From JBFXAN01 sp050184225 (GTDB taxonomy: Bacteria > Chloroflexota > Dehalococcoidia > CAUJGQ01), in NCBI GenBank assembly GCA_050184225.1, contig JBFXAN010000099.1:1-23180 (forward strand): a stretch of 23,180 bases of DNA, read 5' to 3'. The stretch's first letter is position 1. Each line of letters starts with the position of its first letter. The notes beneath the pieces were generated by a model. It searched no databases. It was not told where the DNA came from and saw only the letters and a program-made list of their open reading frames with translations. Shown here in pieces: positions 6,847 through 16,257 of this stretch. Both the position numbers and the translations under genes were made by a program.

Positions 6847-8322
6847 ATGTACTACCCATCGCTCGACGAAGCAAAAACCGCCGCCGGCCGCGGCACCGTC
6901 ATACCGATCTATCGCGAAGTCCTCGCCGACCTCGAGACGCCGGTCTCCGCCTATCTCAAAATCGCGCGCGGCAACTATTCCTTCCTCTTAGAAAGCGTCG
7001 AAGGTGGCGAGCGCATCGCGCGCTATTCCTTCATGGGCACTGAGCCGTACCGCGTCTTCCGCGCCGGCTCCAGCCTCAACGGCGGCGGCGATCCGCTGCG
7101 CGCGGTCGAGGAGGAGCTTCTGCGCTTCGATGTCGTGCCGGTCGATGGACTGCCGCGCTTCGCCGGTGGGGCGGTCGGCTTCCTCGGCTATGAGGCGATC
7201 CGCCACTACGAACCGCGCGTGCCCGTCAACGCCATCGATACGCACGGCCTGCCCGAGGCCGAGTTCATGTTCACCGATACCCTCCTCGTCTTCGATCACC
7301 TCAAGCACATTATTAAGGTGGTCAGCTACGTCCGCCTCGACGGCGACATCGAGTCCTCCTATCGCCAGGCGATGTGGAAGATCGACGAACTGGTGGACCG
7401 CCTCAGCCGCCCCCTCTCCTCCGTTCCAGAGAACGGGCCGGCTGTCTCCGGTTCTGCCTCGCGGATCGAATCCAACGTCCCCCGCGAGGACTACCTGATG
7501 AACGTCGAGCGGGCGAAGGAATATATCGTCGCCGGCGACGCGATTCAGATCGTTCTCTCCCAGCGCCTCAGTCGCCGCACCAGCGCCCACCCCTTCAACA
7601 TCTATCGCGGCCTCCGCCACGTAAACCCATCGCCGTACATGTTTTATCTCGACTTCGGTGAGTACCAGATCGCCGGCGCTTCACCGGAACTCCTCTTTCG
7701 CGTCGAGGACGGCCAGATCGACTATCACCCGATCGCCGGCACGCGTCCCCGCGGCCGCACCGACGAGGAGGACTTGGCGCACGAAGAAGACCTGCGGGCC
7801 AGCGAGAAGGAACGCGCCGAACACATCATGCTCGTCGACCTCGGCCGCAACGATGTCGGCCGCGTCGCCGTGCCGGGCACGATCCAGGTAACGGACCTGA
7901 TGTCGGTCGAGCGCTACTCCCACGTCATGCACCTCGTCTCGCACATCACCGGCCGGCTGCGCGACGACTGCACCCCGTTCGACGCCCTCCGCGCCTGCTT
8001 CCCCGCCGGCACCGTCTCTGGCGCACCCAAGATCCGGGCGATGGAGATCATCAGCGAGCTCGAACCGGACCAGCGCGGCGCCTATGCCGGCTGCGTCGGC
8101 TATTTCGGCTTCGAGGGCAACCTCGATACCTGCATCACGATCCGCACGATCCTGATCAAGGACAGCACCGCCTTCATGCAGGCGGGCGGCGGCGTCGTCT
8201 TCGACAGCGACCCGGCGGAGGAGTACCAGGAGACGATCAACAAGGCACAGGGTTCGATCCGCGCGATCGATAGCGCCGAGCGCAGCGGCAGCGGCCGCCG
8301 CGCCGGTAGTCTGGGGTACTAG
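6847..8322 (+). CDS. trpE: anthranilate synthase component I
   Basis: Makes anthranilate from chorismate using ammonia from TrpG; the first committed step to tryptophan. The 491-aa product has LLES (residues 47-50), the motif tied to tryptophan feedback inhibition, and the C-terminal chorismate-binding domain with HPIAGTRPRG, LVDLGRNDVGRV, FPAGTVSGAPKIRAMEII and AGGGVVFDSDPAEEYQET. The frame extends back to 6748 but that stretch is the repeat element; ATG 6847 (MYYPSLDEA) matches the normal N-terminus and has ggggtgaggg 7 nt upstream, provided by the repeat end. It follows trpS and is separated from trpG by an unrelated gene. Confidence 0.96.
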   Translation: MYYPSLDEAKTAAGRGTVIPIYREVLADLETPVSAYLKIARGNYSFLLESVEGGERIARYSFMGTEPYRVFRAGSSLNGGGDPLRAVEEELLRFDVVPVDGLPRFAGGAVGFLGYEAIRHYEPRVPVNAIDTHGLPEAEFMFTDTLLVFDHLKHIIKVVSYVRLDGDIESSYRQAMWKIDELVDRLSRPLSSVPENGPAVSGSASRIESNVPREDYLMNVERAKEYIVAGDAIQIVLSQRLSRRTSAHPFNIYRGLRHVNPSPYMFYLDFGEYQIAGASPELLFRVEDGQIDYHPIAGTRPRGRTDEEDLAHEEDLRASEKERAEHIMLVDLGRNDVGRVAVPGTIQVTDLMSVERYSHVMHLVSHITGRLRDDCTPFDALRACFPAGTVSGAPKIRAMEIISELEPDQRGAYAGCVGYFGFEGNLDTCITIRTILIKDSTAFMQAGGGVVFDSDPAEEYQETINKAQGSIRAIDSAERSGSGRRAGSLGY

Positions 8323-8324
8323 CC

Positions 8325-9308
8325 GTGACGACACCAATCTACGTCTGGGCCGTCGTCACCGACGAACGCGGCGTCCTCCTGCTGCCGTCCTCCGAAACGG
8401 ACGGCTGGACGCTGCCGGGCGGACCGCTCATGGACGACGACGACACGGTTGAGGCGGCAATCTTGCGCGAGTTGCGTTCCCGCTTCGGCATCGCCCTCCC
8501 CGACGAACCGGAGTTCCTCGCCACCCGCTACGAGCGCTCGCCGGATGGCGGCACCGTCGTTCACAACCTCTTTCACATCCCGTCCGAAACGCTCGACGCC
8601 GGGGTCGAGGTGTTCGGGGACGCGGCCCAGGTAATCGAGTCCGCCGCCACCGATCACCTGAGCATCCCCACATGGTTGCGCGAAGGACTGCCGGCCCTCT
8701 TCGAGGACGAAGATGCGCTGCCGTCGTTTGATGTCACCCAACTCCAGGCGGGTCTGGCGCAGTTCCGTCCCGCCGCGCCGGTGGTAATCGTCACCGGTCC
8801 CGCCGGCGTCGGCAAGTCCACCGTCGCCCGCGAGCTGTGCCTGCGCTTCGACCGCGCCGCGCACATCAACGTCGATCTGCTGCGCGACATGGTCATCTCC
8901 GGATACGCCTCACCCATTCCCGGCGAGAGCGACCCCTCCGAAGCAGAGGAGCAGATCCGGCTCGGCATCGCCAACGCCGCCGCGCTCGCCCGCAACTTCT
9001 CCGAGTCCGGCATCCTGGCCGTGATCGACGATGTGCTGGAAACGCCCGGCGAGCTCGACACCTGCCTCGACGCCCTCGGACCCGGTGCCGACCTGCGCAT
9101 GGTCACCCTGCTTGCCGACCGCGCCATCCTCACCCGCCGCGACGCTGGACGCCCCCACGACCAGCAGATGGGCGTCCGTTCCGAACAACTCCACCACATT
9201 TTCATGACCAACGGCGAAACGCGCGGCGTCCGTCTCGACACCTCGCACCAGACACCGGAGGAGACAGTCGACATAATCTTGGAGCAACTGGAGGACGCCC
9301 GTGTTTGA
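8325..9308 (+). CDS. Nudix-like domain fused to a P-loop (AAA_33-type) kinase
   Basis: A 327-aa protein I cannot name. Residues about 1-125 resemble a Nudix fold (WTLPGGPLMDDDDTVEAAILRELRSRFGI), but the Nudix box is degenerate: the REUxEExGU signature reads RELRSRFGI, so the metal-binding EE is SR, and the spacing from the Gly is off by one. Catalysis by this domain is doubtful; it may bind a nucleotide-like ligand. Residues about 152-325 form a P-loop NTPase with GPAGVGKST (158-166), then HINVDLLRDMV, as in small kinases of the chloramphenicol-phosphotransferase/AAA_33 type. The GTG start lies 2 nt after the trpE stop, so translation is probably coupled. It sits between the two anthranilate synthase subunits, an unusual place. 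Substrate unknown. Confidence 0.75.
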   Translation: MTTPIYVWAVVTDERGVLLLPSSETDGWTLPGGPLMDDDDTVEAAILRELRSRFGIALPDEPEFLATRYERSPDGGTVVHNLFHIPSETLDAGVEVFGDAAQVIESAATDHLSIPTWLREGLPALFEDEDALPSFDVTQLQAGLAQFRPAAPVVIVTGPAGVGKSTVARELCLRFDRAAHINVDLLRDMVISGYASPIPGESDPSEAEEQIRLGIANAAALARNFSESGILAVIDDVLETPGELDTCLDALGPGADLRMVTLLADRAILTRRDAGRPHDQQMGVRSEQLHHIFMTNGETRGVRLDTSHQTPEETVDIILEQLEDARV

Positions 9309-9311
9309 CAG

Positions 9312-9484
9312 ACGGACCTAACCCCCGACCCCTTCACTCGCAGGGAAGGGGAGCCTGGTCCGGGTATTGTTCTCAATTTCCGGACCATCGCGGGGTCAGA
9401 CCGTCGCGAAGTTCAACTCAATGCAGCAACCGCCACACTAGGCTCCCCTTCCCTGCGAGGGAAGGGGTCGGGGGTTAGGTCCGT
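9312..9484. repeat. MITE-like inverted-repeat element, copy 3 (Nudix-kinase/trpG junction)
   Basis: The left end acggacctaacccccgac starts 4 nt after the upstream stop. The right end gtcgggggttaggtccgt is its inverted copy and includes the first two bases of the trpG GTG start. Inner hairpins are of the ttccctgcgagggaa type; the left one has a point change (cttcactcg). The core contains gttcaactcaatg, related to the gttgaacgag word of other copies. Confidence 0.9.
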
Positions 9485-10193
9485 GAGTGTTCTCTTGATC
9501 GACAACTATGACAGCTTCACCTACAACCTCTATCAGTACCTTTGTGAACTGGGCGCTGATGTGACCGTCGTCCGCAACGACGCCGTCACCCTCGATGACA
9601 TCGAGACGATCGCGCCCGACCGCATCGTGATATCGCCCGGACCCTGCACGCCCAACGAAGCGGGCATCAGCGTCGCTGCCATCCGCCAGTTTGCCGGCCG
9701 CGTGCCCATCCTCGGCGTCTGCCTCGGCCACCAGTGCATCGGCGAAGCCTTCGGCGGCGACGTCAAGGGCGCCGGCGAGATCCGCCACGGCAAGCTCTCA
9801 ACTGTTACCCACGACGGCGAAGGTGTCTTCGCCGGCATCCCGCAGGACTTCCGCGCGATCCGCTACCACTCCCTCGCCATCCAACCAGACACCGTTCCCG
9901 ACGACCTCGAGGTCACCGCCCACAGCGACAGCGGCGTGATCATGGGCGTCCGCCACAAACAACACGCCATCGAAGGCATCCAGTTCCACCCCGAATCGAT
10001 CATGACCGAACACGGCAAGGACTTGCTGAAGAACTTCCTGGCGCTGAAACAAGAACGGGCAGGCCCTCACCCCCCGGCCCCCTCTCCCGTCGGGACGGGA
10101 GAGGGGGAGCCTGAGCAGCCTCGGTTGAACGAGTCTCCCCCTCTCCCGTCCCGACGGGAGAGGGGGCCGGGGGGTGAGGGCCGCTCATCATGA
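9483..10193 (+). CDS. trpG: anthranilate synthase component II (glutamine amidotransferase)
   Basis: Class I glutamine amidotransferase that supplies ammonia to TrpE. It starts MSVLLIDNYDSFTYNL, with ISPGPCTP (50-57), the nucleophile Cys80 in GVCLGHQ and the His169/Glu171 pair in FHPESI. The native domain ends near FLALKQ (residue 190). Residues 194-236 (rich in Pro, Gly and Arg) are encoded by a repeat element, so the protein is 236 aa rather than the usual 190-195. The tail ends in an ATGA overlap with trpD. The GTG start has no clear Shine-Dalgarno beyond the G-rich repeat end. A PabA role in folate synthesis is possible as well, since many bacteria share this subunit. Confidence 0.95.
   Translation: MSVLLIDNYDSFTYNLYQYLCELGADVTVVRNDAVTLDDIETIAPDRIVISPGPCTPNEAGISVAAIRQFAGRVPILGVCLGHQCIGEAFGGDVKGAGEIRHGKLSTVTHDGEGVFAGIPQDFRAIRYHSLAIQPDTVPDDLEVTAHSDSGVIMGVRHKQHAIEGIQFHPESIMTEHGKDLLKNFLALKQERAGPHPPAPSPVGTGEGEPEQPRLNESPPLPSRRERGPGGEGRSS
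10062..10182. repeat. MITE-like inverted-repeat element, short copy 4 (trpG/trpD junction)
   Basis: A 121-bp copy with long inverted ends (ggccctcacccccc and its complement) and inner tctcccg/cgggaga hairpins. The core is cut to about 20-25 nt but keeps ggttgaacgag. It lies wholly inside the trpG reading frame and its right end is 7 nt before the trpD ATG. Confidence 0.9.
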
Positions 10194-11224
10194 TTCAACC
10201 CGCCCTCGACGCCCTCATCAACCAGGGCCGCGACCTTACCTCTGACGAAGCCTCCGCCGCGATGAGTGTGATCATGCACGGCGAGGCGACACCGGCCCAG
10301 ATCGGCGCCTTCGTCACTGGCCTCCGCCTGAAGGGTGAGACGGCCGAGGAGATCGCCGGCCTCGCCTCGGAGATGCGGCGGCACAGCCTCAAGGTGCACT
10401 GCGATACCGCCGTGATCGACACCTGCGGCACCGGTGGCGACCTCTCCGGCACCTTCAACGTCTCGACCGCCGCCGGCTTGGTCGCCGCCGGTGCCGGCGC
10501 CAAGGTCGCCAAGCACGGTAATGTCGCCGCCAGCAGCAAGTCCGGCAGCGCCGATGTTCTCGCCGCCCTCGGCGCGAAGGTCGTGCTCTCGCCGGACGAA
10601 GTCGCCACTTCTGTGCGCGAGGTCGGCTTCGGCTTCATGCACGCCCAGGCCTATCACCCCGCGCTCAAACACGTCGCCGGCGCGCGCCGCGAGCTCAACT
10701 TCCGCACCGTCTTCAACATCCTCGGTCCACTCTGCAATCCCGCCGGTGCAGAGGCGCAATTGCTCGGCGCCCCCAGCCCGGCGCTCGCGGACAAGCTCGC
10801 CCAGGTGCTCTGCATCCTCGGCGTCCGCCGCGCGATCGTCGTTCACAGCGAGGACGGGCTCGATGAGCTAAGCCTCTCGGCAGGTACACTGGTCTATGAG
10901 GTGCGCGGCAACAGCGTGCAGCAATCACGCGTGTCGCCGGAGGACGCCGGCCTCACCCCCGCACCCCGCGCCGCCGTGCGCGGCGGTGAGCCGGCCGCCA
11001 ACGCCGAGGCGATGCGGCGCGTCTTCACCGGCCAGGAGGGTCCGATGCGCGACTTCGTCCTGCTCAATGCCGCCGCCGCCCTCGTCGTCGCCGATCGCGC
11101 CGAAGACCTGCGCGAAGGCGTCAACCTGGCGGCGCGGACGATCGACGAAGGCGCCGCGATGAACACACTCGAACACTACGTCCGTCTCACAAGGAGCTTC
11201 GATGACGGGGACAACGGCGACTAA
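10190..11224 (+). CDS. trpD: anthranilate phosphoribosyltransferase
   Basis: Joins anthranilate to PRPP. The 344-aa protein has DTCGTGGD (GTGGD at 80-84, the PRPP pyrophosphate loop), FNVSTAAGLVAAGAGAKVAKHGN (KHGN at 108-111), SGSADVLAALG and the LNFRTVFNILGPLCNPAG motif. The ATG overlaps the trpG stop by 4 nt (ATGA), and ggggggtgaggg from the repeat end is 8 nt upstream. The last 23 nt overlap trpC. Length and motifs are normal. Confidence 0.96.
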   Translation: MIQPALDALINQGRDLTSDEASAAMSVIMHGEATPAQIGAFVTGLRLKGETAEEIAGLASEMRRHSLKVHCDTAVIDTCGTGGDLSGTFNVSTAAGLVAAGAGAKVAKHGNVAASSKSGSADVLAALGAKVVLSPDEVATSVREVGFGFMHAQAYHPALKHVAGARRELNFRTVFNILGPLCNPAGAEAQLLGAPSPALADKLAQVLCILGVRRAIVVHSEDGLDELSLSAGTLVYEVRGNSVQQSRVSPEDAGLTPAPRAAVRGGEPAANAEAMRRVFTGQEGPMRDFVLLNAAAALVVADRAEDLREGVNLAARTIDEGAAMNTLEHYVRLTRSFDDGDNGD

Positions 11225-12017
11225 CACCATCCTCGACCAGATCGTCGCGGACAAACAGGAAGAACTGACGGCGCGGCTTGCGGTCGAGCCACTGCCCGTT
11301 CTCAAGGAGCGTGCCCTCGCCGCCGAGGCGCCGATCCCCTTTGCCCCGGCACTCGTCGGCCCGCAACTCAAGCTGATCGCCGAGATCAAGAAGGCGTCGC
11401 CGTCGAAGGGCATCCTCGACCGCAACCTCGAACCGCTCTCCCGCGCCCGCACCTACACCCTCGGCGGCGCCGCCGCGATCTCCGTGCTGACCGAAGTCAA
11501 GAGCTTCCTCGGCAGCCTCGACCACCTCACCGCGATCCGCGTCGGCGTTGACCGCTACTATCCCGGCCTGCGCCCGCCGCTGCTGCGCAAGGACTTCCTC
11601 TTCGACCCCTACCACCTCTATGAAGCCCGCGCCGCCGGCGCCGACGCCGTCCTCCTGATCGCCGCGATCCTGCCCGATGGTCCCCTGCGCGACCTCCTCG
11701 CCCTCGCCCGCGAGCTGGGCCTCGGCACGCTCGTCGAGGTCCACGACGAAGCCGAGCTCGGCCGCGTCCTCCAGACCGACGCCGAAGTCGTCGGCATCAA
11801 CAACCGCGACCTGCGCACCTTCGTCACCGACCTCGCCGTCACCGAACGCCTCCGCCCCCTGATCCCCGAGGGCCGCGTCATCGTCAGCGAGAGCGGCGTC
11901 CACACCCGCGAGGACGCCGCGCGCCTCCGCGCCCTCGGCGTCGACGCCGTTCTCATCGGCGAAGCCCTGATGACCTCGGAGAACGTGATCGCCCGGATGA
12001 AGGAGTTTGTGGTGTGA
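11202..12017 (+). CDS. trpC: indole-3-glycerol phosphate synthase
   Basis: TIM-barrel enzyme that closes the indole ring. The 271-aa protein has LIAEIKKASPSKG (Glu61, Lys63), LLRKDFLFDPY (catalytic Lys130), LVEVHDEAEL, GINNRDLRTF and VSESGVHTREDA. AAGGAG (11191-11196) is 5 nt before the ATG, inside the end of trpD, so the two are coupled. It is a stand-alone TrpC, not fused to TrpF. The stop is followed after 7 nt by a repeat element. Confidence 0.96.
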   Translation: MTGTTATNTILDQIVADKQEELTARLAVEPLPVLKERALAAEAPIPFAPALVGPQLKLIAEIKKASPSKGILDRNLEPLSRARTYTLGGAAAISVLTEVKSFLGSLDHLTAIRVGVDRYYPGLRPPLLRKDFLFDPYHLYEARAAGADAVLLIAAILPDGPLRDLLALARELGLGTLVEVHDEAELGRVLQTDAEVVGINNRDLRTFVTDLAVTERLRPLIPEGRVIVSESGVHTREDAARLRALGVDAVLIGEALMTSENVIARMKEFVV

Positions 12018-12024
12018 GGGTGAC

Positions 12025-12186
12025 ATACCTAACCCCCCGGCCCCCTTCCCTCGCAGGGAAGGGGGAGTCCGCTCCAGCGATGGTTGAACGAGTGTCGACG
12101 GCATCGCCAGACGAAATACCGGCACACCACGGTAGACGAGAACTCCCCCTTCCCTGCGAGGGAAGGGGGCCGGGGGGTTAGGTATG
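12025..12186. repeat. MITE-like inverted-repeat element, copy 5 (trpC/trpF junction)
   Basis: The left end catacctaaccccccggcc and the right end ggccggggggttaggtatg are inverted copies, so the ATG of trpF (12184-12186) is the tip of the repeat. Inner hairpins ttccctcgcagggaa flank an approximately 80-bp core (agcgatggttgaacgagtg...) that aligns with the reverse complement of the cores of the copies at 17307 and 22912. Confidence 0.93.
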
Positions 12187-12917
12187 CACATAAAAATCTG
12201 CGGCCTCACCCGCCCCGAGTACGTCGAAGCCGCCGCTTCCGCCGGCGCATCTTTCATCGGCTTCATGTTTGCCGAGCGCAGCCGCCGCCACATCACCGTC
12301 GAGGAGACCAAGCGGCTCATCGCTGTCCTTCCGCCGCGCGACGAGCCTACCGTTGAGAGCCTCCAGCTTGGGCACCCCGGCCTCTGGTTCCAGCGCTGCG
12401 CCGACGCGTTGGATGCGCTGATCGCCCGACGCAGGCCGCTGACCGTCGGCATCTTCGCCAACCAACCTGTTGCCCTCGTCAACGCCGTCGCCGAGGCCGC
12501 AGATCTCGACATAATACAATTGAGTGGTGACGAGCGATGGGAGACATGCCTGCAACTCCGGCGCCCGACGATCAAGGCGCTTCGCTCCGGTAGTGACTGC
12601 TCATGCGAGCAGGATCTCCTGCGGAAAGCCGAAGCCGGCACCGCCAGCCTCTGCCTGCTCGACGCCGAGGTGCCGGGTGAATATGGCGGCACCGGTCAAC
12701 TTGCGGATTGGGAGACCGCGGCGCGGGTCGCGGCATCGATACCCCTGATGCTCGCCGGGGGTCTGACGCCCGCGAACGTCGGGACCGCGATCGCCGCGGT
12801 GCGCCCCTGGGCCGTGGACGTGAGCAGCGGCGTCGAGCGCGATGGCGTCAAGGATGTCGATTTGATTCAAGATTTCGTGCACGCGGCCCGAAGCGCCGCC
12901 GTGGAGATGGGGCACGC

Positions 12918-12921
<4 letters not shown>
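12184..12921 (+). CDS. trpF: phosphoribosylanthranilate isomerase
   Basis: TIM-barrel isomerase between TrpD and TrpC in the pathway. It begins MHIKICGLTR (catalytic Cys6), with DIIQLSGDE (109-117), the catalytic Asp160 in LLDAEVPGEYGGTG, LAGGLTPANV and VDVSSGVERDGVKD. It is 245 aa against roughly 200-215 in most homologues. The extra length is an insert at about residues 51-84 (LQLGHPGLWFQRCADALDAL) between KRLIAVLP and PLTVGIFANQ. The ATG is the end of the preceding repeat element and no Shine-Dalgarno is evident other than ggggggttagg. It ends in an ATGA overlap with trpB. Confidence 0.94.
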
Positions 12922-14140
<1,219 letters not shown>

Positions 14141-14144
<4 letters not shown>

Positions 14145-14905
14145 TCGAGACGGAGCACGCGCCAGCGCCGTACCGGCCCGATCAAGCACCGTGGGGGTGG
14201 CGCGAGATCGCGATCGTCGTCTTCCTCACGATGGTCGCGCTGGTTGCGGTGTTTACGGTGCTGGCGTTCCTCCTCAACGTGCTCGGCATCGATTCCGACG
14301 AGGCCGAGACTGACGCCGTCGCCTCGGTGGCCCTGCTGCTCGGTCAGATGGTGCTCGACTTTGCCGCCGTTGGCGTTGCTGCCGCCTTCAGCCTCCGCAA
14401 ATACGGCCTGCGCCCTTCCGCCTGGGGCCTCGTCCGGCCGCCGAAGCTGAACATCGGCCTGATCCTGCTCACGCTCGTCCTCTGCTTCGTCGCCCTCGGC
14501 GTCTATCGCGGCGTCACCGTGGCGCTCGGCCTCGAAGACCTCGAACCGCAGAGCAACGTGCCGACCGAGTTGTTCGAGCACCCGGCGGTTGTGCCGCTCA
14601 CCCTCTTCCTCATCCTCGCGGTGGCGCCCTTCGCCGAGGAGATGTTCTTCCGCGGCTTCATCTTCCACGGCATGTGGAGCCGGATCGGGTTCTGGCCGGC
14701 GGCGATCGGCAGCGGATTCTTCTTCTCCCTAATCCATGTCAGCAGCAGCGACCTGATCGGCCTGATTGTGCCCTTCACGATTATCGGCGCCCTCCTCGCC
14801 TGGATCGTGAAACGCACCGGGTCGCTCTGGAACGCGATCGCTGTCCACTTCCTCTTCAACGCCGTCGGCGTCACCGCCAATCTTGCCCAGGTGATCCTCA
14901 GATGA
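14141..14905 (+). CDS. CPBP family intramembrane metalloprotease
   Basis: A 254-aa polytopic membrane protein of the CPBP (CAAX protease and bacteriocin-processing; Abi) family. Hydrophobic segments cover about 22-49, 60-84, 104-124, 150-164, 186-199 and 205-222. The active-site motifs are present: EEMFFR (Glu166, Glu167, Arg171), FFFSLIHV (His199) and AVHFLFN (His236, Asn240). The substrate is unknown. It overlaps both trpB (ATGA at 14141) and trpA (ATGA at 14902), so it is translated as part of the tryptophan synthase gene pair, which is odd. No homology to Trp enzymes. Base composition matches its neighbours, so recent transfer is not suggested. Confidence 0.92.
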
Positions 14906-15699
14906 GCCGCATCTCCGCCATGTTCGAACGCCTCCGCACCGAGGGCCACACCGGCCTGATCGCCTACACGACCACCGGTTTCCCCTCGGTTGAGGCGACC
15001 GCGCCGATCGTCAGCGCCCTGATCGATGGCGGCGCTGACGCGGTCGAGTTGAGCCTGCCCTTCAGCGATCCCCTCGCCGACGGCGCGACGGTCCAGCGCT
15101 CCACCTTCGCCGCCCTGGAACGTGGGGTCACACCACCGGATGTGCTGAAGGTGACGCGCACGCTGCGTGACCAGGGCGTCGAGACGCCGCTGATCGTCAT
15201 GGGCTACGTCAATCCCATGTATGCCTACGGACTCGACCGCTTCGCCGCCGACGCGGCCGCCGCCGGTATCGACGGCATCATCTGCGTCGACCTGCCGCCG
15301 GAGGAGGCCGAGCCGATCCTCGCCGCCTTCCGTCCCCAGGGCATCGACCTGATCTTCATGCTCGCGCCGACCAGCACCGACGCGCGTGTCGCGCGTGTGG
15401 CAGAACTGGCGAGCGGCTTCATCTATTGTGTGAGTGTCACCGGCACGACGGGCATGCGCGACAGCGTGTCCGAGGAGTTGCCGGCGTTCATTGCACGCGT
15501 GCGCCGGCACACCGACCTGCCCCTGGCGGTCGGTTTTGGCATCTCCCGGCCGGAACACGTTGCACAGATCGGTCAGTTATGCGAAGCTGCCATCATCGGC
15601 AGCGCGATCATCGACACGATCGAGCGCGCCGAGCCAGGGTTGGAAGCAGAGAGAGTTCGAACCTATGTCGAGGTGGTCACCGGCCGCCAACGGGTCTGA
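14902..15699 (+). CDS. trpA: tryptophan synthase alpha chain
   Basis: Cleaves indole-3-glycerol phosphate to indole, which passes to TrpB. The 265-aa TIM barrel has ADAVELSLPFSDPLADGATVQ, with the catalytic Glu49 and Asp60 at the same numbers as in E. coli TrpA, then IVMGYVNPMYAYG, GIDGIICVDLPPEE, YCVSVTGTTGMR and VGFGISRPEH. The frame continues upstream to 14674 inside the CPBP gene, but ATG 14902 gives the standard N-terminus and overlaps the CPBP stop (ATGA). It closes the trp part of the block; 120 nt separate it from aroH. Confidence 0.96.
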   Translation: MSRISAMFERLRTEGHTGLIAYTTTGFPSVEATAPIVSALIDGGADAVELSLPFSDPLADGATVQRSTFAALERGVTPPDVLKVTRTLRDQGVETPLIVMGYVNPMYAYGLDRFAADAAAAGIDGIICVDLPPEEAEPILAAFRPQGIDLIFMLAPTSTDARVARVAELASGFIYCVSVTGTTGMRDSVSEELPAFIARVRRHTDLPLAVGFGISRPEHVAQIGQLCEAAIIGSAIIDTIERAEPGLEAERVRTYVEVVTGRQRV

Positions 15700-15819
15700 G
15701 ATCCCGGCCACGTCTGCATCTCGGGGCGATGACGCCCCCGGTGCTTGGCGTGGCCGCGTCTATGGCCCGGCGGCCGGCGGGTTTGCCACCCGTCGGGGCT
15801 CTCACCGAACGCCGGTCTC
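15700..15819 (+). other. trpA-aroH spacer with two hairpins
   Basis: Two small hairpins are visible: ggggcg-atga-cgcccc (15723-15738, 6-bp stem) and a 9-bp stem with one G-U (arms 15774-15782 and 15788-15796) ending 23 nt before aroH. Neither has a T-tract, and I see no convincing promoter, so read-through from trpA is likely. Confidence 0.55.
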
Positions 15820-16215
15820 ATGACTGAGGCAGAACGGCCGGTCCGCGTTCGGGGTATTCGGGGGGCAACCACGGTCGACCGGAACGCCAGAGAGGCGATC
15901 CTCGAAGCGACCACCGAACTGCTCCAGCTCCTGATCGAGGCGAACGATATCCACGCCGAGGATGTCGCCTCCGCGATCTTCTCCACTACCCCCGACCTCG
16001 ACGCAGAGTTTCCTGCCGTCGCCGCGCGACGCAACTTTGGCTGGTCCCACGTCGCGCTCTCCTGCACCCATGAGATGGCCGTTCCCGGGAGCCTGCCCAT
16101 GTGCCTGCGCATCCTGTTGCACGTCAACACGGAAAAGACGCAGGAGGAGGTCACCCACGTCTACGCTCGTGGCGCGCGTGTTCTCCGACCCGACCTTCTC
16201 GCACGACTCGACTAA
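15820..16215 (+). CDS. aroH: monofunctional chorismate mutase, AroH type
   Basis: Rearranges chorismate to prephenate, feeding TyrA (996-2009) and phenylalanine synthesis. The 131-aa protein matches the trimeric AroH fold of Bacillus subtilis: RGIRGATTV (Arg14 equals Bacillus Arg7), SCTHEM (Cys82, Glu85 equal Cys75, Glu78), MCLR (Arg97 equals Arg90), HVYARGARVLRPDL (Tyr115 equals Tyr108). An in-frame start at 15745 would add 25 residues unlike the family, so ATG 15820 is preferred, though its ribosome site is weak. It branches chorismate away from TrpE while lying in the same unit. Residue equivalences are by eye. Confidence 0.92.
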   Translation: MTEAERPVRVRGIRGATTVDRNAREAILEATTELLQLLIEANDIHAEDVASAIFSTTPDLDAEFPAVAARRNFGWSHVALSCTHEMAVPGSLPMCLRILLHVNTEKTQEEVTHVYARGARVLRPDLLARLD

Positions 16216-16257
16216 CACGCGGCGCCGCTCTGCGGGACTGCCGCAGGGAGGTACCCC

